In this document: positions 46,632 through 55,847 of the stretch, piece by piece
Numbering within the stretch: position 1 is the first letter of the stretch
How the letters are laid out: each line of letters begins with the position of its first letter
NCBI GenBank assembly: GCA_949282195.1
Contig: CASDOW010000006.1
Coordinates: forward strand, 1 to 64,000
Direction: 5' to 3'
DNA: 64,000 nt
Origin: an uncultured bacterium
Lineage (GTDB): Bacteria; Cyanobacteriota; Vampirovibrionia; Gastranaerophilales; Gastranaerophilaceae
The notes under the pieces: model-generated
What the model saw: only the letters and a program-made list of their open reading frames with translations
Databases searched by the model: none
Told to the model about the DNA's origin: nothing
Made by a program: the position numbers and the translations under genes

Positions 46632-47979
46632 CGTGAACTCCTGAAGCACTTGCTTGCATTAAGCCTCTTGTAACTCCGGCACCATCTCCGATTGCAAAGA
46701 GATTTTTAACTCCAAGTGTTTCAAGTTCGTTTGAAATTAATACTCTTGCTGAATAGAATTTAACTTCAATACCATATAAAAGAGTGTATCTTGAAGCTAC
46801 GCCGGGGGCGATTTTATCAAGGGCATATAACATTTCGATTATGCTCAATAGTTGTCTGTATGGTAAAACTAAGCTCAAATCCCCAGGAGTTGCACATTCA
46901 AGGGTAGGTTGAATGATTGATTCTTTAATTCTTTGAGGAGTTGAACGACGTCCGTCCAATAAGTCGCCAAATCTTTGAACTAAAATACCGCCTGATAGCA
47001 TATTTGCTAATGAAGCAATATGTTGACCGTATTTAATAGGTTCATGGAACGGTTCAGTGAATTTTTTAGAAACTAATAGAGCAAAGTTTGTGTTAGGAGT
47101 CTTTTTATCGGCATAAGAATGACCGTTAACGGTTGAAATGCCGTTATAGTTTTCATTAACAACTTCGCCGTTAGGATTCATACAGAATGTTCTAACTTCA
47201 TCACCAAAAGTCGGCGCATGGTAGATTAATTTTGATTCATATAGTCTTGATGTAATAGGCTCCATAACAGCAGCAGGTAATTCAACACGAACACCGACGT
47301 CAACTGCGTTGTTTACCATTTCAATTTTATGTTTAATGAATTGTTGACTTAGCCAATCTGCTCCTTCGCGTCCCGGGGCAACTACAACATAATCGGCAAA
47401 ATATTCACTGCCTTGACGAGTTGTGAAGCCTTTAATTGTGCCGTCTTTAATAATCAATTCTTCAACTTGTTCGTTGTTGATGATGTCAATTCTATCCATT
47501 AGATAGTCTTGCATTGATTTTAGTACAGCTAAAGATTTTTCTGTTCCCAAATGACGAACAGGAGAGTGTACAAGTTTTAATTCGGCTAATGTTGCAGCAT
47601 GCTCAATATCGGCAAAATCGGCTCTGTTTGTGCCAAAAACCGTTTGTGTTGCGCCATGGTCAAGATAAATTTTATCGCAATAATCGATTAAATTTTCAAC
47701 ATCATTGTATGGCATATAATCAACCAAGTGTCCTCCTACTTCAGGAGTTAAGGTCAATTTACCGTCTGAAAAAGCACCTGCTCCGCCCCAGCCGCACAAA
47801 AGTCCGCAAGTTTTACAACTTAAACATTTTTTTTGACCTTCTCTAATCGGACAAATTCTTTTTTCTATTTTTCTGCCTTTTTCAATTAATAAAACTTTCC
47901 AATCGGGTTTCAATTTAGTGATTTCTAATGCAGTAAAAATTCCCGCAGGACCGCCCCCAACTATTGCAACATTGTACAT
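46606..47979 (-). CDS. FAD-dependent dehydrogenase (COG2509-type)
   Basis: 457 residues. The FAD-binding N-terminus is VAIVGGGPAGIFTALEITKL. A cysteine-rich segment, CPIREGQKKCLSCKTC and then GLLCGWGGAGAFSDGKL, is typical of the uncharacterised FAD dehydrogenases of COG2509 and may hold an iron-sulfur cluster or disulfides. The C-terminal FAD contact is LFAIGDGAGVTRGLMQASAS. Cytosolic, substrate unknown. AAAGGA precedes the ATG. It is the first gene of the set with the activator-like ATPase, to which it could supply electrons (inference). Confidence 0.82.
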   Translation of the reverse strand: MYNVAIVGGGPAGIFTALEITKLKPDWKVLLIEKGRKIEKRICPIREGQKKCLSCKTCGLLCGWGGAGAFSDGKLTLTPEVGGHLVDYMPYNDVENLIDYCDKIYLDHGATQTVFGTNRADFADIEHAATLAELKLVHSPVRHLGTEKSLAVLKSMQDYLMDRIDIINNEQVEELIIKDGTIKGFTTRQGSEYFADYVVVAPGREGADWLSQQFIKHKIEMVNNAVDVGVRVELPAAVMEPITSRLYESKLIYHAPTFGDEVRTFCMNPNGEVVNENYNGISTVNGHSYADKKTPNTNFALLVSKKFTEPFHEPIKYGQHIASLANMLSGGILVQRFGDLLDGRRSTPQRIKESIIQPTLECATPGDLSLVLPYRQLLSIIEMLYALDKIAPGVASRYTLLYGIEVKFYSARVLISNELETLGVKNLFAIGDGAGVTRGLMQASASGVHVARVIANR

Positions 47980-48128
47980 CTTATTTCCTTTTATTTTACA
48001 GTGATAACTAAATTAACGGGAAAACATCCTATCTTATTTTACTACAAACAAACTAAATCTAAATATTTTTACTTGAATTTTTAACATTCGTTTAATATTA
48101 TGGTTTATATAGATAAAAAGGTTTTATT

Positions 48129-48740
48129 ATGTACGGAATAAATGAATATAAAATAATGGATTATGTGCCTACTGTTATTGAAGCATCAAGCAGAGGGGAG
48201 CGTTCATTTGATATTTTTTCAAGGTTATTAAGAGAAAGAATTGTTTTTCTGGGTTCTGAGATTGATGATGACGTAGCTAATTCAATAGTAGCTCAATTAT
48301 TGCTTTTAGATAGTGAAAACTCTGAAAAAGATATCATGCTTTATATTAACTCTCCGGGTGGTGTTATTACGGCAGGCATGGCAATATATGACACTATGAA
48401 ATTAATTAAAGCTCCTGTTTCAACAATTTGTCTTGGTGATGCTGCTTCAATGGGTGCATTTTTATTATCAGGCGGAACAAAAGGCAAAAGACTAGCTCTG
48501 CCAAACTCAAGAATTATGATTCACCAACCTTTAGGTGGTGCTAAAGGTCAAGCAACCGATATTGAAATCGAAGCAAAAGAAATTTTAAGAATGAAGGCTA
48601 TGTTAAATGAGCTTTTAGCTGAACATACAGGGCAAAAACTTGAAACAATCAAAAAAGACACAGAACGCGATAACTTCATGTCTGCTCAAGAAGCTCTTGA
48701 ATATGGATTGATTGATAAAATTATCACAAGAGAAAATTAG
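48129..48740 (+). CDS. clpP: ATP-dependent Clp protease proteolytic subunit
   Basis: 203 residues, normal length. The catalytic triad is intact: S107 ([12 protein letters not shown]), H132 ([19 protein letters not shown]) and D181 ([15 protein letters not shown]). [18 protein letters not shown] forms the substrate strand. AAAGG lies before the ATG. No clpX follows, which is common in lineages with scattered clp genes. Confidence 0.96.
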   Translation: MYGINEYKIMDYVPTVIEASSRGERSFDIFSRLLRERIVFLGSEIDDDVANSIVAQLLLLDSENSEKDIMLYINSPGGVITAGMAIYDTMKLIKAPVSTICLGDAASMGAFLLSGGTKGKRLALPNSRIMIHQPLGGAKGQATDIEIEAKEILRMKAMLNELLAEHTGQKLETIKKDTERDNFMSAQEALEYGLIDKIITREN

Positions 48741-48748
48741 TTGTAATC

Positions 48749-48777
48749 TTGAAAAATTTCTTTATTGGTGCTATAAT
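48749..48777 (+). promoter_or_regulatory. near-consensus sigma-70 promoter of the small gene at 48804
   Basis: TTGAAA (48749-48754), 17-bp spacer, TATAAT (48772-48777) with extended TGC before it. It is the best vegetative-type promoter in the window, followed by a GAAAGG ribosome binding site. Confidence 0.75.
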
Positions 48778-48803
48778 ACAGTGTCAATTTTGAAAGGTTA
48801 GAG

Positions 48804-49055
48804 ATGTCTTTATTAACAAGTTTAGCAACCCAAAGTCTTATAGCTCAAAGGAATAATTTGCAATTTCAGATGTTGCAAAATAATTCTTTGCAAAGGGGAA
48901 TGTTAAGTAATCCTCTTTTTATGGGCAATCTTGAAATGGCAAATAGAGCTGAGTCATCACTTATGTTAGACAATCTCAATGCCTCCGTACAGCTAATGGC
49001 ACTTAATGCAGAGCTTAATGCTCTAAAAGAAGCCAAACTGAACTATTTAGCTTAA
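48804..49055 (+). CDS. small hypothetical protein
   Basis: 83 residues, rich in Leu, Asn, Gln and Met (SLIAQRNNLQFQMLQNNSLQ; LNASVQLMALNAELNALKEA), an amphipathic-helix composition like some structural or secreted helical proteins. It has a near-consensus promoter, a ribosome binding site and a terminator of its own, so it is a genuine, probably well expressed gene. No family recognised. Confidence 0.75.
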   Translation: MSLLTSLATQSLIAQRNNLQFQMLQNNSLQRGMLSNPLFMGNLEMANRAESSLMLDNLNASVQLMALNAELNALKEAKLNYLA

Positions 49056-49075
49056 TTAAACAAAATATTTTCTAA

Positions 49076-49108
49076 AAAAAGACCGATTTAAGAATAATCG
49101 GTCTTTTT
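49076..49108. terminator. bidirectional terminator between the small gene and hisS
   Basis: Stem AAAAGACCGATT with AATCGGTCTTTT around a six-base loop, A-rich on the left and T-rich on the right. It can end both the plus-strand small gene and the minus-strand hisS. Confidence 0.88.
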
Positions 49109-49112
49109 ATAT

Positions 49113-50348
49113 TTATAATAAATCACTAAAATTTTCTATTTTCCTTTGTTCGCCGCAATTTAGGTCTTTAACGCTATAAAATCCTTTTTCTATTTCATCT
49201 TCGCCTAAAATAACAGCGTAATTAGCACATTTTGAGGCTTTTTCCAGCTGTTTAGAGAATTTTCTTCCCTGCATATCAAATTCAACTTTTTTGTTTTGAC
49301 TTCTTAGTTTTTGAGCCAGCTTAAGAGCTTCTTTTGTGTTTGTTGAAACGATATAATAATCAAGTTTAGAAACTTCTTTTTTCTCAACAAGACTAAAAAG
49401 TCTTTCAACTCCCATGGCAAAACCGACGGCAGGAGTCGGCACGCCACCAAGCATTTCAACTAAGCCGTCATATCTTCCGCCGCCGCAAACAGCGCTTTGA
49501 GAGCCTAAAGCTGAAGATTTAATTTCAAATACGGTTCTGTTGTAGTAATCCAAACCTCTTACAAGAAGTTTATTTCTTTGATATTTTATATTTAATTCAT
49601 CTAAGTAGCTTAATAATGTATTAAAATGTGTTTTACATTCATCACAGATATAATCATTAAAAATGACTTTTTTTACTTCTTCTTTTTCAAATATTTTTTG
49701 ACAATTTTCATTTTTGCAATCGAGCATTCTTAATGGATTTTTTTCATAGCGCATTTTGCAATCATCACACATATCATCAAGATAAGGCGCCAAAACTTCT
49801 TTAATGGAATTTCTATAATCGTTTTTACATTTTGGACAGCCCAGAGAATTAAGTTCAACTTCTAAATTTCCTAATCCTATTGATTTTAAAAATTCAACAG
49901 CCGATAAAATAACTTCAGCATCAGCAGCCGGTTCATTTATTCCAAACATTTCAACACCAATTTGGTGAAATTGTCTTTGTCTACCTGCTTGAGGGCGTTC
50001 ATATCGAAACATCGGTCCAAAATACCAGAATTTTTGCGGCGGACTTTGGCGGTTTAGATTATGTTCAATATATGCCCTTACCACTCCGGCCGTATTTTCG
50101 GGTCGAAGCGTGATAGAAGATGAATTTTTATCAGCTCCCCCGACACTAAAAGTATACATTTCTTTATTAACTATATCGGTTGAATCTCCGACACCTCTTT
50201 GGAAAAGTTCGGTTGCTTCAAAAATCGGAGTTTTAATTTCGCTGAAACCTGCATTTTGAAATACATTTTTAGCATTTTCTAAAATCCACTGCCAAGTAGG
50301 GATTTCATCATTTAAAATATCTTTTGTTCCACGTTGTGCTTTAATCAT
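49113..50348 (-). CDS. hisS: histidyl-tRNA synthetase
   Basis: 411 residues. Class II core: motif 2 region FRYERPQAGRQRQFHQIG, histidine-specific LVRGLDYYNRTVFEI and CGGGRYDGLVEMLGG, motif 3 AVGFAMGVERL. The anticodon-binding domain fills the last 90 residues. An insertion between motifs 2 and 3 contains cysteine pairs (CPKC, CDDC, CQKI, CDEC), which suggests a zinc-binding knuckle. AAGGA precedes the ATG. Confidence 0.96.
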   Translation of the reverse strand: MIKAQRGTKDILNDEIPTWQWILENAKNVFQNAGFSEIKTPIFEATELFQRGVGDSTDIVNKEMYTFSVGGADKNSSSITLRPENTAGVVRAYIEHNLNRQSPPQKFWYFGPMFRYERPQAGRQRQFHQIGVEMFGINEPAADAEVILSAVEFLKSIGLGNLEVELNSLGCPKCKNDYRNSIKEVLAPYLDDMCDDCKMRYEKNPLRMLDCKNENCQKIFEKEEVKKVIFNDYICDECKTHFNTLLSYLDELNIKYQRNKLLVRGLDYYNRTVFEIKSSALGSQSAVCGGGRYDGLVEMLGGVPTPAVGFAMGVERLFSLVEKKEVSKLDYYIVSTNTKEALKLAQKLRSQNKKVEFDMQGRKFSKQLEKASKCANYAVILGEDEIEKGFYSVKDLNCGEQRKIENFSDLL

Positions 50349-50403
50349 AGTTATTTCCTTAAAATTTCAATTTTTATTTTACTATAAAAATAATTTTGAA
50401 ACT

Positions 50404-50443
50404 AAAAAGCCGATAAATCTTAAATGATTTAATCGGCTTTTAA
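50404..50443 (-). terminator. rho-independent terminator after pgk
   Basis: Stem AAAAGCCGAT with ATCGGCTTTT about a 17-base loop containing AAATC/GATTT, with an A-run on the plus strand that reads as a T-run in the minus transcript. Confidence 0.82.
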
Positions 50444-50462
50444 AATATTTTTTTAAATTAAA

Positions 50463-51662
50463 TTAGTCATCAAGTGCGTCAACGCCGGGAAGAATTTTAC
50501 CTTCAATAAATTCAAGTGAAGCTCCGCCGCCTGTTGAAACGTGTGTGAAATCTTCAGCTTTAGCAAATTTCTTAGCAGCTGAAACAGAGTCGCCGCCGCC
50601 GATAACTGATGTTGCGCCATTTTTTGTTGCTTCAACAATAGCTGCTAAAACTGCTTTTGTTCCGTTTGCAAATTTAGGATTTTCAAAAGCACCAACAGGG
50701 CCGTTCATAAGAATTGTTTTAGATGCTTTAATAACATCGGCGAATGCTTTTTGAGTTTCAGGACCTGCATCAACGCCTTCAAAACCGTCAGGAATGTTTG
50801 TAACATCAACTACTTTGTTTTCGCCGTTTCCTGAAAAATCATTTGTGGCTAATACATCAGTAGCTAAAACAAGTTTAACACCTTTTGCTTTTGCTTTTGC
50901 TTCGATAGCTTTAGCAGTTTCCAATTGGTCATCTTCGCAGATTGAATTTCCGATTTTACCGCCGTTAGCTTTAACAAAAGTATAAGCCATACCGCCGCCA
51001 ATGATTAAGTTGTCAACTTTTTCAATTAAGTTTTCTAATACACCGATTTTTGTAGAAACTTTTGCGCCGCCAACAATAGCTGTGAAAGGATGTTCGGGGT
51101 TATCAAGAGCAGAGCCTAAACATCTTAATTCTTTTTCCATTAATAAACCTGAAACGGCAGGTTTTAAAATTTTAGCTAATTTAGCTGTTGAAGTGTGTTT
51201 TCTGTGAGCTGCGCCGAATGCGTCATTTACATAGAAATCGCCAAGTTTAGCTAATTCAGTTGCAAAAGTCATATCGTCATCTTTTGCTTCTTCGGCTTTA
51301 TAAAATCTGATATTTTCTAATAATGCAACTTGACCGTCTTTTAGGTTTTCAAGTTCTTTATCGGCACCTTCACCAACTAAAGATTTAACAAATAATACAT
51401 CTTGACCTAAAACTTTTGATAAATATTTTGCAACAGGTTCAAGAGAAAATTCAGGTTTAACTTCTCCTTTTGGTCTGCCTAAATGTGCCATTAAGATAAC
51501 TTTAGCGCCTCTTTCTGTTAAATATTTAACAGTTGGGATAATTGCTTGTATTCTTGTATCATCTGATACGTTGTTGTTTTCATCTAAAGGTACGTTAATA
51601 TCAACTCTTACCAGAGCTCTTTTTCCTTTGATGTCACCTAAATCTTTAATAGATTTTTTCAT
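50463..51662 (-). CDS. pgk: phosphoglycerate kinase
   Basis: 399 residues, standard. Glycolytic ATP-forming step. Motifs: ALVRVDINVPLDENNNVSDD, LMAHLGRPKGE, VNDAFGAAHRKHTST, GGAKVSTKIGVLENL, and the nucleotide end GGGDSVSAAKKF and STGGGASLEFIEGK. The ribosome binding site AAGGAG is strong and codon choice is uniform. Monocistronic, with its own terminator. Confidence 0.97.
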   Translation of the reverse strand: MKKSIKDLGDIKGKRALVRVDINVPLDENNNVSDDTRIQAIIPTVKYLTERGAKVILMAHLGRPKGEVKPEFSLEPVAKYLSKVLGQDVLFVKSLVGEGADKELENLKDGQVALLENIRFYKAEEAKDDDMTFATELAKLGDFYVNDAFGAAHRKHTSTAKLAKILKPAVSGLLMEKELRCLGSALDNPEHPFTAIVGGAKVSTKIGVLENLIEKVDNLIIGGGMAYTFVKANGGKIGNSICEDDQLETAKAIEAKAKAKGVKLVLATDVLATNDFSGNGENKVVDVTNIPDGFEGVDAGPETQKAFADVIKASKTILMNGPVGAFENPKFANGTKAVLAAIVEATKNGATSVIGGGDSVSAAKKFAKAEDFTHVSTGGGASLEFIEGKILPGVDALDD

Positions 51663-51733
51663 ATTAAAACTCCTTATTAAGTCGTACTTTATAAGGTAAT
51701 TTTAAAATAAAGATAAAGATAGTTCAATAATAA

Positions 51734-52009
51734 TTATTTTTTAAAGAAGTTTTTAATTGCTTCAAAAAAATCTAAAAATAAATTTTTAATTATGGTTAAA
51801 AAATTTTGAGATTGAATTTCTTCTTCAATGCTGTCTTCTTTTTCAAAGGAATCCTCAGGATAATCTTTTACGGATGAAAAATCTATCTCTTCCTCTTCTT
51901 CTTTTTTGCCGCGTTCAAAATATCCCGTATTTCCGCCGCCGCCGGCACAGGATTTATGGCTTGCTTGAACATTAGAGAGGTTTCCTATGGGGTTAAAATC
52001 AAATGACAT
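51734..52009 (-). CDS. small acidic hypothetical protein
   Basis: 91 residues: SCAGGGGNTGYFERG near the N-terminus, an acidic middle (KKEEEEEIDFSSVKDYPEDS), and an amphipathic Phe-rich C-terminal helix (FLTIIKNLFLDFFEAIKNFF) that could touch the membrane. AAAGAAG before the ATG. The glycine run followed by Asn-Thr-Gly-Tyr-Phe may be a lineage-specific motif. No function known. Confidence 0.55.
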   Translation of the reverse strand: MSFDFNPIGNLSNVQASHKSCAGGGGNTGYFERGKKEEEEEIDFSSVKDYPEDSFEKEDSIEEEIQSQNFLTIIKNLFLDFFEAIKNFFKK

Positions 52010-52060
52010 TTATTTTCTTCTTTCTACTATGATTATAGCAGAAATTTGACTTTCTTTCAA

Positions 52061-52747
52061 CTATGAGAAGAAATGCCCTCTTTTTGAGTTAAGGGTGATA
52101 TTGTCAAATGAATATAGTGCCGCGGGTCTTTTCGAAACTGATTTTGTAAATTCATTTGTTTCAACAAGAATATTGGATGATAGCATTTTTTTTCTGAAGT
52201 TTCTTTTATCAAGAGTTTTATTCAAGATTAATTCATAAGATTTTTGCAGTTCGGTTAGAGTGAACTTTTTAGGAAGCAATTGAAATGCTATAGGACATAA
52301 TTCAAGGCGTTCACGTGTTCTTTTTAGAGAGTATTCAATAATTTCTTTGTGGTCAAAAGCCAAGGGCGGAAGATTTTCAACTTCATACCATTGAACATCT
52401 GCTACTCCTTCTGTTGCTTTAACATCAAGCTTGATATCTTCCGCTCTTAAAAGCGCAAAATAAGCACAAGTTATAACACGTGCGTTTGGATATCTGAGAG
52501 GATCGCCGAAAGTGTAGAGCTGTTCAAGATAAATGTTTGAAACGCTTGTTTTTTCTTTTAAAACACGCAAAGCTGCGTCATCAATATTTTCTGATAATCT
52601 GATAAAACCTCCGGGGATTGACCATTTTCCTCTGAAAGGTTCATTGGCACGCTTAACTAATAAGACTTTTAATTTGTTATTATTGATTGTTAAAATAACA
52701 ACGTCGACTGTGACTTCGTGTGTTTTTGTTTCCGCAAATGTTCTCAT
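52061..52747 (-). CDS. NrtR-like Nudix-domain regulator
   Basis: 228 residues. The Nudix domain (about 12-145) opens VDVVILTINNNKLKVLLVKR. Its Nudix box, GGFIRLSENIDDAALRVLKE, lacks the catalytic REUxEE residues (RV and KE instead). The C-terminal winged helix (about 155-225, LPKKFTLTELQKSYELILNK; LDKRNFRKKML) is that of NrtR, a repressor of NAD genes that binds ADP-ribose. So it is a regulator rather than a hydrolase. No NAD gene is adjacent; the ligand and targets are unknown. Confidence 0.85.
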   Translation of the reverse strand: MRTFAETKTHEVTVDVVILTINNNKLKVLLVKRANEPFRGKWSIPGGFIRLSENIDDAALRVLKEKTSVSNIYLEQLYTFGDPLRYPNARVITCAYFALLRAEDIKLDVKATEGVADVQWYEVENLPPLAFDHKEIIEYSLKRTRERLELCPIAFQLLPKKFTLTELQKSYELILNKTLDKRNFRKKMLSSNILVETNEFTKSVSKRPAALYSFDNITLNSKRGHFFS

Positions 52748-52798
52748 ATGCCTATAATATAATAAATATCGATTTATGGCAAGTTTTACACTTAATAA

Positions 52799-54586
52799 TT
52801 AGTCTATAATTCTTCCGTTGAATTGTTCAATCATTTCTTGAACTTTGTGGCTGTATTGTTTTTTCTCGTTTTCAGACATTTGTTCTTTTTCTTCAACTTC
52901 TTTTGGTTGACTTTCTTTAATTGGATTTTGCTGATTTGATTGAACTGTTTGAGGTGTATAAGATTGAGCTTGTATTTGAGGTCTGTTAATTGAAGGTTTT
53001 ATTTCAATAACTTTTGTGTTTTCGTCTATTCTTGTAAATTCGATTTTATAATCAACTCCTGAAGCTTTGATTGCATTTTCAAGCTGAGGCATTTTAGAGG
53101 GTGATTTTGCTTGGACTAAAGTGTTTTCATTTAAAAAGCCAAGAGTAATTATTTGATTTTCAATTTTTACAAGTTTTGCAACTCCTTTATAGAATGCTCT
53201 GGCTGGCATTGAAGGAATAAGAGAAATTATTTCCATCCAAACTTGAGCGCCGTCTTTTGATTGAACATTGTTTATTTGCGGTTTTTCAATTTGGACTTCT
53301 TTTATAGGTTCGATTTGTTGTGTTTGTTCTTGTTTAATTTCGGGCTCTTTGTTAATAGGCTTTTCGATTATTTTTTCAATCGGCTTTTCAATTGGCTTAT
53401 TTTGTTCAATTGGAGCCTGCATGTTAATTGCTGCAATTTTAGGATTTTGAATATTTGGTTTAATATTTTGAATTTGAGTTATGCTCAAATCTAGTCTTGA
53501 AGCTGCAATCACCGCAAGCTCCATCCATAAATAAGGATTTGTTGAAACTTTAATTTCTTTATAATATTCAATAATAGTATTTAAAATTTTAAATATTTTA
53601 TCTTTGTCAAAGTTTAGCGCTTTAATTTTTTCAATATCATCATCAATCAGTGAGCTAAAGTTTTTGATGTTTTCAAGATTGTCTGAATTTAAAACCAAAA
53701 TTACATTTCTTAAAAACTCGATGAAGTTTTCTGCTAAATTTCTCGGTTCATTTCCCTTTGAATAAATTTCATCAACGCAAATTATTGCATTTTGGGTATC
53801 TTGATTGTTAATTTGTTTTAATAAGTTTAATAAAATATCAAAATTAACTTTGCCTAAAAGTTCTTCAATTAAGTCTTTTGTTATTTCTTCTTTGACGCCT
53901 AAAATGCTGACTTGGTCTAATAGAGCAAGAGAATCTCTCAATCCTCCTGAAACATTTTTGGCTATTGTATATAGCGCTTCTTGGGTGATTTTAATGTTTT
54001 CGATATCTGCAATTTCTCTTAATCTTTTAACGATGTCTTGAGTTGTAATTCTTCTTAAATCAAACCTTTGACATCTTGAAACAATTGTTTCAAGAACCTT
54101 GTGAGGTTCTGTGGTTGCTAGAATAAAAATGACATTTTTGGGCGGTTCTTCAAAAGTTTTTAATAGTGCATTAAATGCATCATTTGAAAGCATATGGACT
54201 TCATCTATGATAAAAATTTTATATTTGCCATGGATAGGCGCGTATTGAACTTGGTTAATAAGTTCTTTTGCATCTTGTATACCTCTGTTTGATGCAGCGT
54301 CAATTTCAATTACATCAAGCCCTTGAGCATTTGTAATATCAATGCAGCTTGCGCATTTTTGGCAAGGTTCTAATGTCGGGCCGTGTTCACAATTAAGGGA
54401 TTTGGCTAAAATCCTTGCACTTGAAGTTTTCCCTGTTCCTCTCGGGCCGCAAAACAGATAGGCATTGGCAATTCTGTTTAACTCAATTGCGTTTGATAAT
54501 GCCTTAACAAGGCTTTCTTGACCCACTATATCTTTAAAAGATTGAGGGCGATATTTTCTAAATAGAGGCAAATAATTTTGTTCCAT
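52799..54586 (-). CDS. dnaX: DNA polymerase III gamma/tau subunit
   Basis: 595 residues from the ATG at 54586 (MEQNYLPLFRKYRPQSF); an open frame upstream of it is antisense to engB. AAA+ clamp-loader part: Walker A GPRGTGKTSSARILAKSL, zinc cysteines CEHGPTLEPCQKCASC, Walker B IIDEVHMLS and sensor TTEPHKV. A proline/glutamine-rich linker (about 400-500) leads to a tau-type C-terminus. The start has no Shine-Dalgarno; TATAAT on the minus strand ends seven bases before it. Confidence 0.95.
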   Translation of the reverse strand: MEQNYLPLFRKYRPQSFKDIVGQESLVKALSNAIELNRIANAYLFCGPRGTGKTSSARILAKSLNCEHGPTLEPCQKCASCIDITNAQGLDVIEIDAASNRGIQDAKELINQVQYAPIHGKYKIFIIDEVHMLSNDAFNALLKTFEEPPKNVIFILATTEPHKVLETIVSRCQRFDLRRITTQDIVKRLREIADIENIKITQEALYTIAKNVSGGLRDSLALLDQVSILGVKEEITKDLIEELLGKVNFDILLNLLKQINNQDTQNAIICVDEIYSKGNEPRNLAENFIEFLRNVILVLNSDNLENIKNFSSLIDDDIEKIKALNFDKDKIFKILNTIIEYYKEIKVSTNPYLWMELAVIAASRLDLSITQIQNIKPNIQNPKIAAINMQAPIEQNKPIEKPIEKIIEKPINKEPEIKQEQTQQIEPIKEVQIEKPQINNVQSKDGAQVWMEIISLIPSMPARAFYKGVAKLVKIENQIITLGFLNENTLVQAKSPSKMPQLENAIKASGVDYKIEFTRIDENTKVIEIKPSINRPQIQAQSYTPQTVQSNQQNPIKESQPKEVEEKEQMSENEKKQYSHKVQEMIEQFNGRIID

Positions 54587-54593
54587 AGAAATT

Positions 54594-54599
54594 ATTATA
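54594..54599 (-). promoter_or_regulatory. -10 element TATAAT of dnaX, predicted leaderless start
   Basis: Perfect TATAAT on the minus strand ending seven bases before the dnaX ATG at 54586; no ribosome binding site between. Shares the short divergent region with engB. Confidence 0.5.
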
Positions 54600-54618
54600 A
54601 TATAAAAAACCATGCCCA

Positions 54619-54627
54619 TGGTAGAAT
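54619..54627 (+). promoter_or_regulatory. extended -10 element TGG-TAGAAT of engB
   Basis: TG 54619-54620 and TAGAAT 54622-54627, 17 bases before the ATG at 54645. A ribosome binding site AAAAGG follows, so this start has a normal short leader. Confidence 0.4.
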
Positions 54628-54644
54628 AAATAAAAAAGGTAAAA

Positions 54645-55232
54645 ATGAAAATAAAAGACGCAAAATTTTTAATAAGTTCACCGAATTTGAAGCTTTGTCC
54701 TAAGACAGATTTAGCTGAGTTTGCGCTATTGGGGCGTTCTAATGTCGGAAAATCTACTTTTATTAATACTTTAGTTAATAGGCAAAAACTTGCAAAAACT
54801 TCAAATACTCCGGGGAAAACCAGATTAATCAATCTTTTTGAGATACAAAGCGAGAAAATGCCTTTTATTTTGGCAGATTTGCCTGGGTATGGTTATGCTA
54901 AAGTGTCTAAAAAAGAACAGGAGTCTTGGCAGAGAAATCTTGAAGAATATCTTTTAAAAAGAGAAAATTTAATTTGTTCAATCCAATTTATCGACGCTCG
55001 CCATGACATTCAAAAAAACGATATTCTGATGCAGGAATGGCTTAAATATAACAAACTCCCCTGTATTAATATTTTAACTAAATGCGATTATATTTCAAGG
55101 AATGAAATAGCTAAAAAAATAGCTATAATTGAAAAACAATTTAATAACAAAACTCTTGCTTTTTCATCTAAAAATCGAATTTATTGCGATGAAGTTGTTT
55201 CTTATTTGGTTGGTTTAATTCAGAATAATTAA
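54645..55232 (+). CDS. engB: ribosome-biogenesis GTPase EngB/YsxC
   Basis: 195 residues. G1 is LLGRSNVGKSTFINTL, G2 is TSNTPGKTRLINLF, G3 is LADLPGYGYAKVSK and G4 is NILTKCDYIS. It is needed for assembling the large ribosomal subunit. Divergent from dnaX. Its last 18 bases overlap the end of the convergent rsmG. Confidence 0.96.
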   Translation: MKIKDAKFLISSPNLKLCPKTDLAEFALLGRSNVGKSTFINTLVNRQKLAKTSNTPGKTRLINLFEIQSEKMPFILADLPGYGYAKVSKKEQESWQRNLEEYLLKRENLICSIQFIDARHDIQKNDILMQEWLKYNKLPCINILTKCDYISRNEIAKKIAIIEKQFNNKTLAFSSKNRIYCDEVVSYLVGLIQNN

Positions 55233-55847
55233 ATTTCTTTCATAAATTTCTTCTAAAGGCAATCTGTATGGAATGATTTCAAAATTACTTTTTGGATATC
55301 TTTTCTTAAACAATTTTACCTCGTCATCAGACAATTTTGCCTTATAAATCAAGAAATTACCTTGTTTTGTAAGGTGGGTTTTAGATAATTCCCAAACATC
55401 AATCATTTTTCCGACTGCTCTTGAAACAATCAAATCAACATTTTGATTTGGCGCTTCTTCAATTCTTGAGTATAAAATTTCAAGATTGTCGAGTTTTAAT
55501 TTTTCTTTAATTTCTTTTATGAAGTTAATTTTTTTAATGCGAGAGTCATTTGCAATTATTTTTTTATCTTTAAAACAAATTGCTAAAATTACGCTTGGAA
55601 AACCGCCTCCGCAGCCGACGTCGAGAATTTTTTTATGGTTTTTAAATTTATCCCATTTGTAAATAGCTAAAGAGTCAAAAACATGTTTTTCAAAAAGTAC
55701 CTGAATATCGTTTTGGCTCATTAAATTTGTATGAGAATTATATTGTTTAAAAATTTCTTCCCATTGGTTTAATTTATCGATTGTTTTATTGTCAAGTTCT
55801 AAATCAAGTTCTTTTAATAATATTTCTTTTTCACGATTTGCTATCAT
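55215..55847 (-). CDS. rsmG: 16S rRNA (guanine527-N7)-methyltransferase
   Basis: 210 residues. The SAM loop is KILDVGCGGGFPSVILAI, with LISRA-type motif LIVSRAVGKM and the ending IPYRLPLEEIYERNLIILN. It methylates G527 of 16S rRNA. The start overlaps the end of the TPR-ATPase gene by 17 bp, so the two are co-translated, an unusual partner for rsmG. Confidence 0.94.
   Translation of the reverse strand: MIANREKEILLKELDLELDNKTIDKLNQWEEIFKQYNSHTNLMSQNDIQVLFEKHVFDSLAIYKWDKFKNHKKILDVGCGGGFPSVILAICFKDKKIIANDSRIKKINFIKEIKEKLKLDNLEILYSRIEEAPNQNVDLIVSRAVGKMIDVWELSKTHLTKQGNFLIYKAKLSDDEVKLFKKRYPKSNFEIIPYRLPLEEIYERNLIILN

Noticed and set aside
51001..51207. Plus-strand open frames inside pgk
   Set aside because: They mirror pgk codons in the opposite direction and lack start signals.
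54587..54832. N-terminal 82-residue extension of dnaX
   Set aside because: It is antisense to the start of engB, and the DnaX family begins at the MEQNYLPLFRKYRP segment.
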